Assembly (NCBI RefSeq): GCF_011947265.1
Contig: NZ_JAATHD010000020.1
Span: forward strand, 55,662-119,661
Reading direction: 5' to 3'
Origin: Paenibacillus sp. HB172176
GTDB taxonomy: Bacteria > Bacillota > Bacilli > Paenibacillales > Paenibacillaceae
Length of the DNA: 64,000 nucleotides
The translations under genes and the position numbers were made by a program. Of this stretch, positions 62,265 to 64,000 are shown piece by piece. The notes under the pieces were generated by a model, which was given only the letters and a program-made list of their open reading frames with translations, was not told where the DNA came from and ran no database searches. Numbering within the stretch: position 1 is the first letter of the stretch; each line of letters opens with the position of its first letter.

Positions 62265-63111
62265 AGCTTATCACCGCCTCTGCAAGCTGCTCCGCCGTGA
62301 ACGGCAGCGGTCGCAGATCGATGCCTTCCTTGCGAAGCTCCCAAGCCGTCTCGACCGCATAAGGAGGCTTTAATCCCAGCAGCTCTGCAGCGCTGCTCCC
62401 CTCCTTGTCTTCTCCACGCTCGAACAACGTCTCCGCTTTGCCGTCGAAAGCCAGTTCTCCGCCTTGCATCACCAGAACGCGATCCTCGCTGCGAAGCTCC
62501 GGCAGCTTCTGGGTTATCCACAGCACCGTTACGCCGTCGCCGTGCAGCGAGCGGATACGCTCTTGCACATATAACGAAGCATGCGGATCGAGCATCGAGG
62601 TCGCTTCGTCGAAAATAAGCATTGGCGCCCCGCCCGCAAGGCAGCCGGCAATCGCCGTTAATTGCAGTTGTCCGCCGGACAAGCTGCTTACGCTTTGCTT
62701 CATTCTCTCGCCTAGACCGACCGCCTGAAGCGCCGCTTCCGCCGCAGCCGCGATAGGCTTCGAAGCCATGCCTTGCCGCTCCAGCAAAAGCACAACATCC
62801 TCCCAAGGCGTATCTCCAATGATACCTGCATGCGGCTGCTGCAGCAGGATCGGAATTCGCCCGCCTTGGCGCCTCGTACAAGCCTCTGAACGTCGTATTT
62901 CCCCGGATACCAGCGCCATAGGCACGCCAGCAATCAGCTTTGCCAGCGTACTCTTCCCGCTTCCGTTCGTACCAATCAGCGAAATCCATTCACCTTCTTT
63001 GATCGACAAGCTGATATTTGCAAGAATGGGCTTCTGCTGTCTCTCCTCTTCCATGCTGTCCCCATGCAGTGTAACGTCCTTCAATCGAATCCAATCTCCA
63101 TCTCTGTCCAA
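62254..63111 (-). CDS. ECF transporter ATP-binding protein (EcfA1-like) with glutamine at the H-loop
   Basis: 285 residues from the TTG at 63111, 6-8 nt after AAGGGGA; a TTG nine codons earlier is weaker. Walker A GTNGSGKS (47-54), Q-loop LLQQPHAG, signature LSGGQ (144-148) and Walker B MLIFDEATSMLD (Glu169) are intact. The H-loop histidine, usual in ITHD, is Gln201 in WITQKLPEL, so this ATPase may be impaired in one site of the heterodimer. Gene order: ecfA-like, then ecfA-ecfT fusion, divergent from bioY across the BirA operator. Confidence 0.9.
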   Translation of the reverse strand: MDRDGDWIRLKDVTLHGDSMEEERQQKPILANISLSIKEGEWISLIGTNGSGKSTLAKLIAGVPMALVSGEIRRSEACTRRQGGRIPILLQQPHAGIIGDTPWEDVVLLLERQGMASKPIAAAAEAALQAVGLGERMKQSVSSLSGGQLQLTAIAGCLAGGAPMLIFDEATSMLDPHASLYVQERIRSLHGDGVTVLWITQKLPELRSEDRVLVMQGGELAFDGKAETLFERGEDKEGSSAAELLGLKPPYAVETAWELRKEGIDLRPLPFTAEQLAEAVISYGG

Positions 63112-63154
63112 AAAAATCTTCCCCTTGCCTCTTCCCAAATGAAAATGTCTATGC

Positions 63155-63160
63155 TAGAAT
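63155..63160 (+). promoter_or_regulatory. extended -10 of the bioY promoter
   Basis: TGCTAGAAT places TAGAAT at 63155-63160 with an upstream TGn; the -35 is weak. The predicted start of transcription lies at the left end of the BirA operator. Confidence 0.5.
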
Positions 63161-63164
63161 CCGT

Positions 63165-63200
63165 ATTGTTAACCTATTACAAGGATACTTGGTTAACAAT
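63165..63200. promoter_or_regulatory. BirA (biotin repressor) operator
   Basis: ATTGTTAACC (63165-63174), a 16-nt spacer and GGTTAACAAT (63191-63200) form a perfect inverted repeat. It matches the BirA operator of Bacillota. It lies between divergent bioY and the ECF ATPase genes and covers the likely transcript starts, so biotin should repress both directions. Confidence 0.92.
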
Positions 63201-63233
63201 AAAATTGCAATGATAAAAAGGAGACCTTGTCAA

Positions 63234-63860
63234 ATGCACAGCCGTTCCATTCGATCCATCGTATTTATTGCTTTATTCGCAGCCTTGTTCATTGTACTTA
63301 GCGAAATTTCAATCAAGCTTACCGCCTCGCTTGTACCGTTCACGCTGCAGACCCTAGCCGTAATCCTGTGTGGATTATTCCTGAAACCGCGCGACGCCTT
63401 CGTCAGCATTTTCATCATCATTGTACTTGCGGCTTTCGGGCTTCCGCTCTTTAGCGGTCAAGGAGGCATTTCCACTTTAATTGGCTATACAGGCGGATTT
63501 ATTGCTTATTTCCCCTTCGGCGCCCTGCTCATTTCGCTGTTTGTGGAGAAGGTGCTTGGCTCCGCAGCTATTATGCGAAGCAAGACTTTGCTTGCGATTT
63601 CCTTATTTATCGTCTTTGAGGTTTGCAGTTCTCTGCTGTGCTATATTCCGGGTGTTTCCTGGTTCATGTATTCGCTTCATTACGATTTCCAGAAAGCGAT
63701 GACAGCGTCCTGCTATCCATACTTGCTGGGAGATGCGATAAAAGCCGCCTTTGGCGTCATCATTGCGTTATCGCTCAAGCCGTACATTGTGAAATTTCGA
63801 AAATCGAATTCAGGCACTGCCTCGGCAGCCGCTGCCACGCATTCCTCATCTATCGTTTAG
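63234..63860 (+). CDS. bioY: biotin transporter substrate-binding subunit BioY
   Basis: 208 residues from the ATG at 63234, which has AAAAGGAG 10 nt upstream; a TTG at 63189 inside the operator is rejected. About six membrane segments; the BioY pattern includes LTASLVPFTLQTLAVILCGLFLKPRDAF, GLPLFSGQGGISTLIGYTGGFI, and a late SCYPYLLGDAIKAAFGVIIAL. It binds biotin as the S component of an ECF importer. The divergent ATPase and ATPase-EcfT genes form its dedicated module. Confidence 0.95.
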   Translation: MHSRSIRSIVFIALFAALFIVLSEISIKLTASLVPFTLQTLAVILCGLFLKPRDAFVSIFIIIVLAAFGLPLFSGQGGISTLIGYTGGFIAYFPFGALLISLFVEKVLGSAAIMRSKTLLAISLFIVFEVCSSLLCYIPGVSWFMYSLHYDFQKAMTASCYPYLLGDAIKAAFGVIIALSLKPYIVKFRKSNSGTASAAAATHSSSIV

Positions 63861-63870
63861 TCCAAGCCAG

Positions 63871-63906
63871 CTTGCCAGGACGTGTTTGCAAACACGCCCC
63901 AGCAAG
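63871..63906 (+). terminator. hairpin after bioY
   Basis: A long stem with an inner CGTGTTT/AAACACG (63881-63887 with 63890-63896) and an outer CTTGC/GCAAG (63871-63875 with 63902-63906). The expected T-run is absent because intron sequence begins at about 63908, so it may have been a terminator before the insertion. Confidence 0.6.
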
Positions 63907-63907
63907 A

Positions 63908-64000
63908 GTAGAGTAGAGAACTGAATTTCGTTGGAGGGCGCAAGCCCTCTAGTTACTTTCCAGTTCCCCCTTCATCAAACCGGACGTGAGGTTTTCCCTC
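63908..64000 (-). mobile_element. 3' end of a bacterial group II intron (domains V-VI), truncated by window edge
   Basis: On the minus strand, from 64000: GAGGGAAAACCTCACGTCCGG is the right part of a domain V hairpin with a GAAA tip. It is followed by GTTTGATGAAGGGGGAA, then a domain VI stem closed by GAACTG and CAGTTC with an inner GAGGGC-TTGC-GCCCTC. The end is CTACTCTAC near 63908. The pattern is typical of bacterial group II introns that encode a reverse transcriptase. The ORF, if any, lies beyond 64000. It abuts the bioY hairpin. Confidence 0.8.

Noticed and set aside
63189..63233. Longer BioY reading from TTG at 63189
   Set aside because: It starts inside the BirA operator, while the ATG at 63234 has AAAAGGAG at proper distance.

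Overview
The window looks like chromosomal DNA from a spore-forming Bacillota of the Paenibacillus/Cohnella type. The clues are moderately high G+C, strong GGAGG-type ribosome binding sites, CotE and SpoVK, GlnR/GlnA, a LexA/YneA SOS pair, and the order cotE - amidoligase - mutS - mutL - methyltransferase - miaA - hfq. Most genes lie on the minus strand in tight operons, many joined by 4-nt ATGA overlaps. There is no rRNA, tRNA, CRISPR array or prophage. The only mobile element is the 3' end of a group II intron at the right edge.

Layout by region. 1-4.7 kb: a minus-strand unit with a two-component system, a carbon-nitrogen hydrolase, two GNAT acetyltransferases and a truncated metallo-hydrolase. 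4.7-9.5 kb: a Ser/Thr kinase fused to a degenerate MinD/ParA-like domain, an FtsJ-like methyltransferase, a small receiver-like protein, an Fpg/Nei homologue lacking key catalytic residues, and a NagD/YutF-type phosphatase. 9.5-14.1 kb: MrfB-MrfA (YprB-YprA) and RNase Z. 14.2-18.4 kb: MetH, with divergent MtnD, both in methionine metabolism. 18.4-21.5 kb: a HAD phosphatase, a membrane protein, a DUF896 protein, YneA and LexA around SOS operators. 21.6-26 kb: glnA, glnR, ynbB and spoVK. 26-31 kb: YdcF and DUF402 proteins, a lipoprotein cyclophilin and a class A PBP. 30.6-39.7 kb: hfq, miaA, an RsmJ-like methyltransferase, mutL, mutS, an amidoligase and cotE.

40-46.4 kb: an aromatic-acid exporter-like protein, an NMT1/SsuA-type ABC importer, an M32 carboxypeptidase, a HesB-like protein and a DUF309 protein. 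46.5-52.7 kb: a secreted GH18 protein with a repeat-rich N-terminus, a DUF2264 protein, a ROK kinase, a rhodanese, a DUF3889 protein and a hydroxyacid dehydrogenase. 52.7-60.2 kb: an RND exporter with its own histidine kinase and response regulator, an MFS transporter and the lipid II flippase Amj. 60.4-63.9 kb: an ECF biotin transporter, in which an EcfA-EcfT fusion and a second ATPase are divergent from bioY across a clear BirA operator. The intron 3' end follows.

The least ordinary items are the EcfA-EcfT fusion paired with an ATPase whose H-loop histidine is glutamine, the amidoligase between cotE and mutS, the Fpg homologue without its N-terminal proline and lysine, the kinase/MinD-like fusion, and a long hairpin that pairs the ribosome binding site of an importer gene. 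Calls rest on reading the translated sequences and remembered family features; no database search was run.
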